A stretch of DNA of 64,000 bases, from the NCBI GenBank assembly GCA_030434875.1, contig JAUISW010000001.1, positions 2,553,501-2,617,500 of the forward strand, read 5' to 3'. Shown in pieces: positions 22,245-32,653 of this stretch. Made by a program: the position numbers and the translations under genes. A model generated the notes under the pieces. The model worked only from the letters and a program-made list of their open reading frames with translations, had not been told where the DNA came from and did not search any database. The stretch is from Lachnospiraceae bacterium C1.1 (lineage in GTDB: Bacteria; Bacillota; Clostridia; Lachnospirales; Lachnospiraceae). The number at the start of each line of letters is the position of its first letter. Position 1 is the first letter of the stretch.

Positions 22245-22898
22245 TCAATCCTCTCTTTTCACATACCTGTCATCCAGTGAAAATATAACCCACTCTGCGA
22301 TATTTGTAGCGTGATCCCCGATCCTCTCGAGATATTTATTTACCATTAAAAGGTCAGCTGCATGTTCTTCGTAATCTGTATCCTTCTGCATAAGTTCAAT
22401 GAGATCGGATTTAACCTTTACAAAAAGATCATCTACAATATCATCATGTTCTATCACTTCCTGTGCCTTCTGAATATCCTGTTCAACATAGGCTTCTACA
22501 GCATGTATAAGCATCGTTATAGTTTCTAAGGACATTTTCTGAATATTTTTTCCGTTTATCCTGTAAGGACTTCCTGCCATCATGATCGTAAGCTCCGAGA
22601 TATCCGCTGCCTGATCACCTATTCTCTCCATATCAGTGACCATTTTCATCGCGGCCGTTATCGTGCGCAGATCCTTTGCGACCGGCTGCTGCTGGACCAA
22701 AAGCTGGAAACAGATATTCTCAATCTTTTTCTGCTCCTGATCTACAAGTTCGTCATCCCTCATTATCTTTCTTGCTTTTTCAACATTCTGAGTAAAAAGA
22801 GCCTCTATCGCATCTTTTATTGCATCTTCTATCATTGTGCTCATCACTATCATTTCGCTGTTTAGCAAACGAAGCTGTTCATCAAACTTTGATCTCAT
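22245..22898 (-). CDS. phoU: Phosphate signalling protein PhoU
   Basis: A helical protein of 217 aa with the duplicated PhoU fold. Its metal-site motifs are TDMERIGDQAADISE in the first half and KYLERIGDHATNIAEW in the second. It links Pst transport state to the PhoR kinase and prevents excessive phosphate uptake. GGAGG start; 14 nt after pstB. Confidence 0.96.
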   Translation of the reverse strand: MRSKFDEQLRLLNSEMIVMSTMIEDAIKDAIEALFTQNVEKARKIMRDDELVDQEQKKIENICFQLLVQQQPVAKDLRTITAAMKMVTDMERIGDQAADISELTIMMAGSPYRINGKNIQKMSLETITMLIHAVEAYVEQDIQKAQEVIEHDDIVDDLFVKVKSDLIELMQKDTDYEEHAADLLMVNKYLERIGDHATNIAEWVIFSLDDRYVKRED

Positions 22899-22912
22899 AT
22901 TTCCTCCCTTTA

Positions 22913-23674
22913 TCAGCCAAATCTTCCCGTGATATAATCTTCGGTGCGTTTGTCCCCGGGGTATGAAAAAAGCTGCTTTGTATCGGCAAATTCTATCAAC
23001 TCTCCCATCAGAAAAAATGCCGTGTCATCTGCCACACGTACTGCCTGCTGCATATTATGTGTGACTATGACTACCGTGTAATTTTTCTTTAATTCCTCCA
23101 TAAGATCTTCTATCTTTGATGTTGATATAGGATCAAGTGCAGATGTAGGCTCATCCATCAACAATACCTCAGGCTGCACTGCCAATGCCCTTGCTATGCA
23201 CACTCTCTGCTGCTGTCCTCCCGAAAGTCCAAGTGCTGACTTTTTAAGGCGATCCTTCAACTCATCAAATATCGCCGCACCCCTAAGACTTTCTTCCACG
23301 ATCCTGTCCAGTTTTTTTCTGTCCCTGATCCCATGAACTCTCGGTCCATAGGCAATATTGTCATAGATACTCATAGGAAATGGATTAGGCTGCTGAAATA
23401 CCATTCCAACTCTTTTTCTTAAACTCGTGGTATCAACAGATTTGTCATATATATCTTCTCCGTCAAGACATATCTTTCCCTCGATCCTTATATCGTCGAC
23501 CAAATCATTCATTCTGTTCAGGGTTTTTAAGAAAGTCGATTTTCCGCATCCTGACGGTCCTATCAGCGCAGTTACGGATTTTTCTCTTATTGCTATGTTA
23601 ATTCCCCTCAATGCATGATTATCTCCATAATAAAGATTAAGATCCTCAGCGCTGATCTTTATTCTGTCTTTCAT
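22913..23674 (-). CDS. pstB: Phosphate ABC transporter ATPase
   Basis: Walker [10 protein letters not shown], signature [16 protein letters not shown], Walker [18 protein letters not shown] and H-loop [13 protein letters not shown] are present. The [20 protein letters not shown] stretch is diagnostic of PstB. 253 aa, normal length. It sits one base after pstA. Confidence 0.97.
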   Translation of the reverse strand: MKDRIKISAEDLNLYYGDNHALRGINIAIREKSVTALIGPSGCGKSTFLKTLNRMNDLVDDIRIEGKICLDGEDIYDKSVDTTSLRKRVGMVFQQPNPFPMSIYDNIAYGPRVHGIRDRKKLDRIVEESLRGAAIFDELKDRLKKSALGLSGGQQQRVCIARALAVQPEVLLMDEPTSALDPISTSKIEDLMEELKKNYTVVIVTHNMQQAVRVADDTAFFLMGELIEFADTKQLFSYPGDKRTEDYITGRFG

Positions 23675-23675
23675 T

Positions 23676-24563
23676 TTATTCTTTCCTCGTTAGATCATAT
23701 TTAGCGGTCAGTTTCTTAGTTCCAAGATTTATTAAAAACACAAGTATCATAAGTACCACTGCAATCCCAAATGCTGTGTCAAAATCACCCTCACTCGTTG
23801 CCGAAAGATAGAGCTGTACCGTCATTTTTCCTCCCGAATGAAATATCTTTTGAAAAATCCCTGATATTCCATCTGGTAAATTCTTTGCACTGCCCGCAGT
23901 AAAAAGTAATGCTGCAGATTCTCCAACTATTCGTCCGATTGCCAGTATTACTCCGGTAATGATCCCCGGCATGGAAGACGGCAGCAATATCGTCCGGATA
24001 GTGTACCATTTTCCCGCTCCGAGCCCCACTGCACCATGGCGATAACTATCCGGTACGGTTTTCAAAGCTTCCTGCGTATTTCTGGTAATAAGCGGGAGCA
24101 CCATCAATATCAAAGTCAGAGAACCTGTAAGCAGTGAATAGCCAAGCTTAAGCGTCTGTCCGAAAAACATCATTCCGAATAATCCGAAAATAATGGACGG
24201 TATTCCGGATAAAGTTTCAGTTGCAAATTCGATCAGACTTACAAGCTTTCCGGGCTTCGCATATTCGTTTAAATATATCGCTGCACCAACACCGATCGGA
24301 GCTGCGATCATCATAGTTATCAAAATGATCATCAAGGTATTTACTATATTTCCGGCTATTCCCACTGTACCTTTCAAAACAGATGTAACCGAAGTCAAAA
24401 ATCTAAAACTTATACTGTCTGCACCCTTCATAAAAACGTAAATTATAATTACGGTCAGCAAAATTACCGAAAGCGCAGCTGAAAGACAGATAAATAAAAG
24501 GCATATAAAATCCGAAATTTTCCTTTTATCGCGGATTGATGATAAATAACATCTGTCATTCAT
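23676..24563 (-). CDS. pstA: Phosphate ABC transporter permease PstA
   Basis: Six membrane helices; EAA loop around [20 protein letters not shown] and [16 protein letters not shown] typical of PstA. The second of two nearby ATGs (24563) is preferred since GGAGG then lies 9 nt away. It overlaps the pstC stop. Confidence 0.94.
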   Translation of the reverse strand: MNDRCYLSSIRDKRKISDFICLLFICLSAALSVILLTVIIIYVFMKGADSISFRFLTSVTSVLKGTVGIAGNIVNTLMIILITMMIAAPIGVGAAIYLNEYAKPGKLVSLIEFATETLSGIPSIIFGLFGMMFFGQTLKLGYSLLTGSLTLILMVLPLITRNTQEALKTVPDSYRHGAVGLGAGKWYTIRTILLPSSMPGIITGVILAIGRIVGESAALLFTAGSAKNLPDGISGIFQKIFHSGGKMTVQLYLSATSEGDFDTAFGIAVVLMILVFLINLGTKKLTAKYDLTRKE

Positions 24564-25464
24564 CCTCATCTGCCTCCTTCCTAAGTTTCTGCAAAATTAA
24601 ATTTACGATCATAATAAATATGTAAAGTACCAGTCCCACAGTAAAAAGAACCTGCCTGTGTATCCCTTCTGCATAACCCATTTCACTGACCAGCTGAGTT
24701 GTTAGAAAACGCACAGAATTAAACGGCAACGGTATATTTACAGAACCTCCCGCAACCATGTTTATAGCCATTGCTTCTCCCAAAGCTCTTCCCACTCCTA
24801 AGACTACTCCTGTCATTATCCCGGATCTTGCTGCCGGTATCGTGACCTTAAATATTGTTTCGATCCTGCTCGCTCCAAGTGCCAGAGATGCAGCCCTCAA
24901 ATCCTTGCTCACTGCCCTTATGGAAGATGCACTGACATTTACTACCGTAGGGAGTATCATTATTGCAAGTACCAGTATTGCTGACATCAGATTTGAGCCG
25001 CCGGTGTATTGATGCGTTTCTGAATTTCTGAAAATATATTTTTCCAGCTTATACATAAACGGGTTTAAGATCATCATTCCGAGTAGTCCGTATATAACTG
25101 ACGGAATAGCTGCCAGCAACTCGACCGCAGGCTCTACAAAAGCTGTAATTTTCTTCCCTGCAATTTCTGTTAAAAATACTGCCGTAAGCAGCCCTATCGG
25201 AACTCCTATAAACACACTAGCTCCGGTTCCTACAATAGATGTAAAAATGATATAAAATATGCCGTATGCCGCTTCCGAAGCAGTCGGCTTCCACACAGTC
25301 CCGAATAACAGCTCAGGCACTCCTACACTCACAAGTGCAGGGGTGCCTTTTGCTATCATGTAAGCTGTGATGGCGCAAACTGCAAATACAGCAATAACAG
25401 CCAATAAAGATACTATGTACTCCGCTGTTTTTTCCGCAGCATTTAACCTCACTTTTTCTTTCAT
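24556..25464 (-). CDS. pstC: Phosphate ABC transporter permease PstC
   Basis: Six membrane helices with the PstC motifs ELLAAIPSVIYGLLGMM and, in the cytoplasmic loop, LRAASLALGASRIETIFKVT, followed by GRALGEAMAINMVAGG. 302 aa. It partners with PstA to form the phosphate channel. Confidence 0.94.
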   Translation of the reverse strand: MKEKVRLNAAEKTAEYIVSLLAVIAVFAVCAITAYMIAKGTPALVSVGVPELLFGTVWKPTASEAAYGIFYIIFTSIVGTGASVFIGVPIGLLTAVFLTEIAGKKITAFVEPAVELLAAIPSVIYGLLGMMILNPFMYKLEKYIFRNSETHQYTGGSNLMSAILVLAIMILPTVVNVSASSIRAVSKDLRAASLALGASRIETIFKVTIPAARSGIMTGVVLGVGRALGEAMAINMVAGGSVNIPLPFNSVRFLTTQLVSEMGYAEGIHRQVLFTVGLVLYIFIMIVNLILQKLRKEADEDE

Positions 25465-25477
25465 GCTAAACCCTTCT

Positions 25478-26317
25478 TTATTCCGGAAGTATCAGACCAA
25501 CACCCTTGATAACAGCCTGTCCATCTTCTGATTTAATGTAATCGAACCATTTTTTTACAAGATCACTCTGTTCTGAGATCTCTCCCTTTGTAGCCATCAC
25601 AAAAGGTCTTGAAAGTGTATAACTTCCGGAAACAATGTTTTCCTCAGTTGCTTCAACAGCATTTAATGCAATGCTCTGAATGCTGTCATCAACCGCATCA
25701 AGCGAGATATATCCTATAGCACCGGGAGTAGATGCTACCTTTGCAAGAACTGCACCTGTTGAATCAAGCTCCTGTGCATATTTGCAGGCATCCTCCAGTC
25801 CAAGAAGTTCCTCAAATGCTCCTCTTGTACCTGATCCGGCCTCACGTCCGATAACTACTATTGCTTCATCAGATCCTCCGAGCTCGCTCCAGTTTGCTGT
25901 ATTTCCGCTATAAATATCAACCAGCTGCTCTGTGGTAAGATCGGCAACATTGTTCTCTTTATCCGTAATAACTGCAATTCCATCGATAGCCACAATGTTC
26001 TCCGTTACGCCTTCTTCTTTTTCTCCATCTTTAACTGCTCTTGATGCATTTCCAATATCAACGCTTCCCTTGGTCAGAGACTCGATCCCTGCGCTTGACC
26101 CTGTGTATTCAACAGTAACAGTAATGCCGGGATTTTTTTCCATAAAGCTCTCGCTCATCGCCTCACATAGCTTTTCCATTGATGTACTTCCTGCCAGTGT
26201 GATCTTCCCGCCCAGTTCAGAACCGCTAGCCTCTGTACTGCCGCAGCCTGTAAGACTTCCTCCAAGCATAAGTGCTGCCATGCCAACCGCTATTGTCTTC
26301 TTAATAGTCTTTTTCAT
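25478..26317 (-). CDS. pstS: Phosphate-binding lipoprotein PstS
   Basis: The lipoprotein signal ends in GGSLTGCGS. Phosphate-contact regions are AGSTSMEKLCEAM, VEYTGSSAGIESLTKGSVDI and IGREAGSGTRGAFEEL. At 279 aa it is the compact Gram-positive form. First gene of the pstSCAB-phoU operon, with a GGAGG start; probably induced by phosphate starvation, although I did not find a clear Pho box. Confidence 0.95.
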   Translation of the reverse strand: MKKTIKKTIAVGMAALMLGGSLTGCGSTEASGSELGGKITLAGSTSMEKLCEAMSESFMEKNPGITVTVEYTGSSAGIESLTKGSVDIGNASRAVKDGEKEEGVTENIVAIDGIAVITDKENNVADLTTEQLVDIYSGNTANWSELGGSDEAIVVIGREAGSGTRGAFEELLGLEDACKYAQELDSTGAVLAKVASTPGAIGYISLDAVDDSIQSIALNAVEATEENIVSGSYTLSRPFVMATKGEISEQSDLVKKWFDYIKSEDGQAVIKGVGLILPE

Positions 26318-26431
26318 AATAATCCTCCTTTTGAATTTCTTTATTCAGATGACAATAGTTATTTTATTAGGCAAAAGTAAAATCTATAATCTCCTGTATG
26401 TAAAAACCGGGTAAAAGTTATTTAAAAAGAA

Positions 26432-26465
26432 AAAAGTCATGCGGATCTTAGTCCGCATGACTTTT
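26432..26465. terminator. Bidirectional terminator
   Basis: AAAAGTCATGCGGA pairs perfectly with TCCGCATGACTTTT (14 bp). It lies 10 bp beyond the GH3 stop at 26475 and gives T runs on the minus strand. Confidence 0.9.
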
Positions 26466-26474
26466 AATAATTTC

Positions 26475-29384
26475 TTATTCTGACTTTTCTTCGTCAACGA
26501 TAATTCTCTTGCTGTAACTCTGATAGTTTCTGAAGGCAAAGAAAAGGATCAATATTGCTGCGATAACATCTACTACGATCATGATGATCACCCATACAGG
26601 AAGACCTGTATTAAGGTTCTCAGGCGCATAGGCTCTGCTGTTTACAGTCGTGTAAAGAATATTCTTTGCTGACTGTCTCATAGCCTTTACAGATGTAGCA
26701 CTCTTTGTATCTGTTAAGTGGTTTGTCTCTGTATCGATAGCTGTAAGACATGCATCATTACCATTTCTGATGGCTCTGTCTGCATCCTGATAGCCATAAA
26801 CTCCATAATAATCAGTTTCAACGAAGCCCTTAAATCCCCACTCATCACGAAGGATCTTATTAAGTACGCTGTCACTTGCATAAGCAGGTGTAACACCATA
26901 GAAGTTAAAGGCTGACATTACTGCATGTGCCTGTCCATCTTTTACACACATTTCGAAAGGCTTTAAGTAAATCTCACGTGCTGACTGCTCATCGAACCAG
27001 GTGCAAAGCTGATAGTTTCTGTTAGTTTCCTGATCATTCAATGCAAAGTGCTTGATGTAGGCATATACACCGTATTCTGCTGCACCCTTTACTGCATTGC
27101 TTGCAATAGTTCCCGAAAGGGTCGGATCTTCAGAATAATACTCAAAGTTACGTCCTCCAAAGGCACTTCTGTGAGTATTCATTGCAGGTGCATACCAGCC
27201 TGAAACCTTCATTTCATCAGCCATCTTACCGATGCTTTCGCCAAATCTTGTTGCAAGATCTTTATTAAAGGTATTTGCGATCATAACTCCTGCAGGGAAT
27301 CCGATAGAACCGGTTCCTGTGAAGTTATTATTGATAGATGCAGGACCATCACAGTCAACAGTCTGAACCTTACCGATAGAATTTACGGCAGGTGTCTGGT
27401 AACCATCGAGTGAAATAAGTGTATCCATATCATCTACACTGAGTTCGTCAAGAAGCTCATCCCACTTTGGATCGTCATAATCAAGTCCTCTGAGACTCTC
27501 AAGCTTCACTCCGTTCTTAGCACTTGTTGTCGGCATCTCATCTGCACTGTCATTAAGTGCTTCAGGATCGTAGTTGCTGTTGTTATAGAACTCTGCTTTT
27601 CTTTCATCAGAAAGACTGTAATCTGAAGGTGCTGCTGTAGCTTCAGCATAATTAGCGAAGCCATCTTTACGTGAAAGATATGTAATATCTCCGCGTGCAT
27701 CATCGAGCTGGTTTGTAGCAGCTATCTGATCGCCGTCATGTGTATTTTCACCGTTGTAAGTAACTGTTTCAGCTACTGTATAAGTCTTAGAATCAATGAT
27801 ATTGTGTGAATCAGAATTAAGTGAAATTATATAATCACCTGCTTCAAGAACATAAGCTTTTGCTTTGATAGAATCATATGAAGCCATATCTTCTGCCTTA
27901 AAGCTTACTGTTACTGTTTCACTTTCACCAGGCTGAAGGAGTCCTGTCTTTGCATATCCTGCAAGATTTGCAGATGCTTTTTCAATACCGCCGTTAGTAT
28001 ATGGAGGATTATAGTAAATTTCAACTACATCCTTACCTGCAACGCTTCCTTTGTTTGTTACTGTTACGTCTACAGAGAGTTCGCCGTTATTATCTTTGAT
28101 CTCTCCCATCTGCTGCTCAAATTCTGTATATGAAAGACCATACCCGAAAGGATACTGAACAGCCTCCTCATAATTAATAAGTCCCTCTGATGCAGCAGTC
28201 TCCCAGAAACGATAACCTACATAGATTCCTTCTACATAATTTACAAATGAAGGTGTATAGGTGTTTCCGTGATCATCCATAGGATATTCAGTCATGTTGT
28301 CATAAACAAAGTTACCTATATTATTGAAATAAGGTGTCTTTGTAAGATCACGTACGAATGTGTCTGCTGTTTTTCCTGAAGGATTTACATCTCCGTCAAG
28401 TACCTTACCGAGTGAGTTAAAGCCTGACTGACCTGCACCCGGGCACCATATAACTGACTTGATCTGAGGATAATTTTCTACAAATCCAAGCTCCATTGTA
28501 TTGGCTGAATTAACTACAAGGATTACATTAGTGAAATTTGCAGTAACTTCATCTACCATTGCCTGCTCTCTGTTTGAAAGCTCAAGGTAATGCTTTGAAG
28601 CATCCAGGTCATCCCTCTGCTCACTGTATCTTACACCTGTTGAACCAAAAGTTCCTCCATCATTAAATGTGTCCTCCACATTAGGATCAAGACTTGTCGG
28701 AAGATCTGCTCCCTCTCCGCCTGATCGAGCAAGAACGATCACTGCCGTATCTGAATAATTCTTTGCATTTTCAAAAATATTTGCATTATTATAATCATCC
28801 ATTGTGGGTTCCGGAATTGTCCAGTCCTGTCCCCACATGCCTACTGTAGGACGTGTTTCGCGGAAATTTTTATAAAAATCAACAAGATCCTGGTTTATCT
28901 CAAAGCCTTCATTCTGAAGTCCCTCAAGGAGAGAAACTGTAGGATAAGCATCATTAAGTCCACCTGAACCTGTACCGCCGTATACCGGATTTGTTGAAGA
29001 CCAGCCGAATACATTAAGTTTTGTACCCTTTGCAAGCGGAAGTGTATTTTCATTATTCTGAAGAAGAACTATACCCTCTGAAGCGATTTCTTCACCAAGA
29101 CTTTTTGCCTCAGCTGATGTCTCCTCAGAGATCGCACCATCACCGGTTGCCAATGTTACCATGTTATACATAGGACCGGTAAGGATCAGGTTCAAAACGA
29201 CTATGACTCCAAGCAGGAATACAAGCCAGGTCTCCTTTCGGATAAAACTCTTCTTTTCCTTAACCATCTTTCTGACAGCTACTGTCACGATGATTGCAAG
29301 AAGGAGAAGAACTCCGACTGCGATCAGGTGAGGCGTAACTGATTTCAGAACACTAATGACGTCATCGATATTAATTGCCAACAT
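26475..29384 (-). CDS. Membrane-anchored GH3 glycosidase with reversed domain order
   Basis: 969 aa. Two N-terminal membrane segments (about 18-38 and 51-75) and one near the C-terminal end (about 925-950) enclose a GH3 enzyme. The alpha/beta C-domain comes first (VYGGTGSGGLNDAYP, ARSGGEGADLP), then a fibronectin-III-like domain starting after YPFGYGLSYTEFEQ. The TIM barrel is last: GRNFEYYSEDPTLSG, KHFALNDQETNRNYQ and FVETDYYG with the presumed nucleophile aspartate. The usual GH3 order is the reverse. Beta-glucosidase-like activity is likely; the substrate is unknown. It is downstream of GH3 and GtrA-like genes. Confidence 0.9.
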   Translation of the reverse strand: MLAINIDDVISVLKSVTPHLIAVGVLLLLAIIVTVAVRKMVKEKKSFIRKETWLVFLLGVIVVLNLILTGPMYNMVTLATGDGAISEETSAEAKSLGEEIASEGIVLLQNNENTLPLAKGTKLNVFGWSSTNPVYGGTGSGGLNDAYPTVSLLEGLQNEGFEINQDLVDFYKNFRETRPTVGMWGQDWTIPEPTMDDYNNANIFENAKNYSDTAVIVLARSGGEGADLPTSLDPNVEDTFNDGGTFGSTGVRYSEQRDDLDASKHYLELSNREQAMVDEVTANFTNVILVVNSANTMELGFVENYPQIKSVIWCPGAGQSGFNSLGKVLDGDVNPSGKTADTFVRDLTKTPYFNNIGNFVYDNMTEYPMDDHGNTYTPSFVNYVEGIYVGYRFWETAASEGLINYEEAVQYPFGYGLSYTEFEQQMGEIKDNNGELSVDVTVTNKGSVAGKDVVEIYYNPPYTNGGIEKASANLAGYAKTGLLQPGESETVTVSFKAEDMASYDSIKAKAYVLEAGDYIISLNSDSHNIIDSKTYTVAETVTYNGENTHDGDQIAATNQLDDARGDITYLSRKDGFANYAEATAAPSDYSLSDERKAEFYNNSNYDPEALNDSADEMPTTSAKNGVKLESLRGLDYDDPKWDELLDELSVDDMDTLISLDGYQTPAVNSIGKVQTVDCDGPASINNNFTGTGSIGFPAGVMIANTFNKDLATRFGESIGKMADEMKVSGWYAPAMNTHRSAFGGRNFEYYSEDPTLSGTIASNAVKGAAEYGVYAYIKHFALNDQETNRNYQLCTWFDEQSAREIYLKPFEMCVKDGQAHAVMSAFNFYGVTPAYASDSVLNKILRDEWGFKGFVETDYYGVYGYQDADRAIRNGNDACLTAIDTETNHLTDTKSATSVKAMRQSAKNILYTTVNSRAYAPENLNTGLPVWVIIMIVVDVIAAILILFFAFRNYQSYSKRIIVDEEKSE

Positions 29385-29506
29385 CTTTTGCTACCTCTCT
29401 TTTTATTTGTTGATAATAACATAGCATAGAAGGTCCCATATAAATCGTATTTGTCATAAATTGCAGTATCAAAGCACGAAATGCATATAAGACCCAACAA
29501 TTTGTT

Positions 29507-30013
29507 TTAATTCTTTGGCATTATCCAGAATTTCATTGTCGGATAACTCAAAACTACCTGAACAACTATATTGATGATATTCGCAATAGTCGGTGCCAGC
29601 GAAGCCGGAAGCTTTAACGTATTAATAAGAAAAGCCTGGCTGTATGCCGGAAGTGCCGCCGATACAAGGACGAGTACTATCGCAAAGATTATGTACTTAG
29701 GTACTGCCTTTTCAAAAGCTGCATTTGACTTAAATACGAAATTCTTCTGAACAAAGAAGTTGACCGTCTGGGCTGCCGCAGTTGCAACAAGAAAGCTTAA
29801 AAATCCGCAAAGACCCAGATTAGACTCAATATTATCAGCATAATTAAAAACAAAAAACTTAAAGGGTGTTGCTGCAAAGCTCTTAAAAATAAATCCTGTA
29901 CAGATCCACATCACAACGAAATTTGTAACCGTTGCGCAGTTTGAAAGCAGGTTAAACATTATAAATTCCCAAAGATCGGGGTGTTTTTCTATCCAGCCTT
30001 TAATCTTTTCCAT
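29507..30013 (-). CDS. GtrA-like membrane protein
   Basis: 168 aa with four membrane helices and the GtrA-type signature QTVNFFVQKNFVFKS (N-F-x-x-x-R/K-x-(F/Y)-x-F). GtrA proteins are thought to move lipid-linked sugars such as undecaprenyl-phosphate-glucose across the membrane. It lies 13 bp after the cytoplasmic-type GH3 gene. A second GtrA-like protein is found in the parallel locus at 54567. Confidence 0.85.
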   Translation of the reverse strand: MEKIKGWIEKHPDLWEFIMFNLLSNCATVTNFVVMWICTGFIFKSFAATPFKFFVFNYADNIESNLGLCGFLSFLVATAAAQTVNFFVQKNFVFKSNAAFEKAVPKYIIFAIVLVLVSAALPAYSQAFLINTLKLPASLAPTIANIINIVVQVVLSYPTMKFWIMPKN

Positions 30014-30026
30014 AATTATCTCTTAG

Positions 30027-32462
30027 TCAATCCTTTCCCTGACGCTTAAGATATTTAGCTTCATATTCTTTATTTAAGCGACGGTTTCTGAAAAATCCTC
30101 CGATAACAGTTCCCATTCCCTTGAAGAAATGTCCGTTTACGACATCTACGATTCCGTAAACCATTTCCATTGAGACCATTCCTCCTGTCATTTTTGCAAT
30201 GGCACGGAATGGCATGTTGTACTGGAAGAGTGTGTTAAGATCCGGAACTCCGGCATTTTCTGCCTTTTTAAGTCGTTTGTTTAAGAAATTATATCCGAAT
30301 CTTGCCAATGCGCTTTTAGCATAATACATCTGGCAGAGCGCATCATTTATTCCAAGTTCTCCGTTCCACTGTCCATCCGGTATCGCACGTCCCAGAATCC
30401 TCTCATATTCTTTATCTGAAACATGAGCAACATCAGCTTTGTAATAAGAAGGAAGTTTGGCAGGATCATACGGATAACTCTCTGTAGTACCCTTGACTTC
30501 AAGATTTCCTTTAAGCCTTATATCTTCAGATGAAGCTCCGATCATTATTGAATAATTACCTGCCTCAACTTCCCATCCGTTAGTCTTTGTATTCCAGTAA
30601 CGGAAGCTCTTATTATCAAACTCTATACTTATTTCTTTCTCTTCTCCTGCTTTAAGGAAAACTCTTTCAAAGCCTTTAAGCTCTCTTACAGGGCGAAAGA
30701 CTTTTGCTCCCTCGAGGCCAATATAAAGCTGCGCTATTTCAGCCGCATCATATTCTCCGCTGTTCTTTATCTTAAAGCTAACTGACTTTTCATTAACCTT
30801 AAGATCTGAATATTCGAATGATGAGTAAGAAAGTCCAAATCCAAAAGGATAAAGTACAGGCACTTCTGCAGTAGAGAAGTATCTATATCCTACAAATACT
30901 GACTCTCTGTACTCTGAGGTACGCTGTCTCGAAGGATAATAATTAAATGAAGGAGTATCTTCATATTTTTTAGGAATTGTCTCCCCAAGCTTTCCTGAAG
31001 GAACTTCTTTTCCCGTAAGAAGGTCAAGTATTGCACCGGCTCCGGCCTGTCCGCTCAAAAATCCATGAAGTATTGCCTTCATATGATGATGCCAGGGCAT
31101 CTCTATTGCAGAACCTGCGCTTATTATACCGATAAGCTTCTGATTCACCTGTGCTAATGACTGCATAAGTTTTATCTGGTTCTGCGGGATCCTCATATGT
31201 TTTCTGTCAAGTCCCTCTGACTCGGAATTTTCATTGAGGCCAAAGAAATAGAGAACCTTGTCAGCTCTTGCAGCCAGATCAACTGCTTCTTTAAGAAGGG
31301 CATCATCATCGATTCCTTCTCTGTTATATCCCTTTGCCATTCCAACTATCTGCAGGTCATAATTTCCAATAAGCTCAACTATGCTGTCAACCTTTGTGGA
31401 ATTTACCATGGAAGATCCTGCACCCTGATATCTCGGTGTAAATGCAAAATCTCCAATAACGGCAATTTTTTCTCCTGCCTTAAGAGGAAGTAGTTTCTCT
31501 TCATTTTTAAGAAGTACGGCCGCCTCGACTGCAGCCTTCTTCGCAACCTGATGATGTGCCTTGTGCATTGCAGCCTTATCCGCACATTTCTTTTTATCCT
31601 GAGTTTTTAATGTAAGCTCTAAAAGCTCATCAACTCTTGCATCTATATCTGACTCGGTTATCTTACCGCTCCTAACTGCTTCAAGAAGTTCCCTTGCAGC
31701 ATCGAGTCCAGGTGCCGGCATCTCAAGTGTAGAGCCGTTTTTAACCCCGAGTGCATGATCGTTTGAAGCACCCCAGTCTGTGATGACAGCCCCGTCAAAG
31801 CCCCATTCTTTTCTCAATATATCAATAAGGAGATGACGGTTTTCATTCGCATAAACACCATTTACTTCGTTATAGCTTGACATTACCGATCCGGGCTTAC
31901 CCTCTTCTATGGCAATCTCAAATGACTCAAGATATATCTCCCTGAGTGTTCTCTCATCTATAACCGAGTCCATAGCCATTCTGCGAAGCTCCTGGCTGTT
32001 AACTGCATAATGCTTTGCGCAGGCTGATACTCCGTTTTTCTGTATTCCGCGGATTATAGCTGCTGCCAGCTTTCCGGAAAGATAAGGATCTTCAGAAATA
32101 TATTCAAAATTTCTGCCGCAAAGAGGATTTCTCTTTATATTCATTCCGGGACCCAGAAGAACATTAACTCCTTCTGCTGCTGCCTCTTCTCCGAGTGCTT
32201 CTCCAACTTCATCAGCAAGCTCCTTATCCCAGCTGTTTGAAATTCCTACTGATGTCGGAAAACAGGTCGCCGGAACAGACGGATTTAATCCCAGATGATC
32301 TCCTGCTCCCTGCTGCTTTCTGACTCCATTTGGTCCGTCAGAACAGAATAAGGGCGGAATTCCAATTTCCGGGAAATCCCTTGTGGCCCACTCATTCTTT
32401 CCTGAAAGATATGCTGCCTTCTCCTCTAACGTCATTTTTTTGATTATCTCTGAATGCTTCAA
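30027..32462 (-). CDS. GH3 beta-glucosidase-like enzyme, conventional order
   Basis: 811 aa without signal peptide, so it is probably cytoplasmic. Order: TIM barrel with GRNFEYISEDPYLSGKLAAA, KHYAVNSQELRRM and FDGAVITDWGAS (nucleophile Asp); then the alpha/beta domain with FAFTPRYQGAGSSMV; then a fibronectin-like domain after YPFGFGLSYSSFEYS. About 110 extra residues at the C-terminal end (MPFRAIAKMTGGMVSMEMVY and on) are not part of standard GH3 and may attach to membrane or a partner. The start codon is TTG with AGGAGG. It is divergent from the LytTR regulator. Confidence 0.92.
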   Translation of the reverse strand: MKHSEIIKKMTLEEKAAYLSGKNEWATRDFPEIGIPPLFCSDGPNGVRKQQGAGDHLGLNPSVPATCFPTSVGISNSWDKELADEVGEALGEEAAAEGVNVLLGPGMNIKRNPLCGRNFEYISEDPYLSGKLAAAIIRGIQKNGVSACAKHYAVNSQELRRMAMDSVIDERTLREIYLESFEIAIEEGKPGSVMSSYNEVNGVYANENRHLLIDILRKEWGFDGAVITDWGASNDHALGVKNGSTLEMPAPGLDAARELLEAVRSGKITESDIDARVDELLELTLKTQDKKKCADKAAMHKAHHQVAKKAAVEAAVLLKNEEKLLPLKAGEKIAVIGDFAFTPRYQGAGSSMVNSTKVDSIVELIGNYDLQIVGMAKGYNREGIDDDALLKEAVDLAARADKVLYFFGLNENSESEGLDRKHMRIPQNQIKLMQSLAQVNQKLIGIISAGSAIEMPWHHHMKAILHGFLSGQAGAGAILDLLTGKEVPSGKLGETIPKKYEDTPSFNYYPSRQRTSEYRESVFVGYRYFSTAEVPVLYPFGFGLSYSSFEYSDLKVNEKSVSFKIKNSGEYDAAEIAQLYIGLEGAKVFRPVRELKGFERVFLKAGEEKEISIEFDNKSFRYWNTKTNGWEVEAGNYSIMIGASSEDIRLKGNLEVKGTTESYPYDPAKLPSYYKADVAHVSDKEYERILGRAIPDGQWNGELGINDALCQMYYAKSALARFGYNFLNKRLKKAENAGVPDLNTLFQYNMPFRAIAKMTGGMVSMEMVYGIVDVVNGHFFKGMGTVIGGFFRNRRLNKEYEAKYLKRQGKD

Positions 32463-32653
32463 AACAGTCTCCTCCTGTCTGCTTCCAATTTACCTGATAT
32501 CAGATTAACATATACAGATAAAAAATACTCCTCGTGACACAAAAGGCATTTTTATGACATAAAATGTATATCTGCATGAAATAATATCGTGATATGCTAT
32601 AATTAAACGATAGATAAGAAATATCCAGATTCGAAAAAGAAAAGCGGAGAATT
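32463..32653. promoter_or_regulatory. Divergent control region between GH3 and LytTR genes
   Basis: TGACACAAAA (32535-32544) and TGACATAAAA (32555-32564) form a direct repeat with 20-bp spacing, comparable to LytTR-domain sites. A TATAAT at 32598-32603 lacks a good -35, as expected of an activated promoter for the + strand genes. Confidence 0.45.

Noticed and set aside
26318..26431. Pho box upstream of pstS
   Set aside because: No convincing tandem TT(A/C)ACA-type repeat was found, so regulation by phosphate is stated only as likely.
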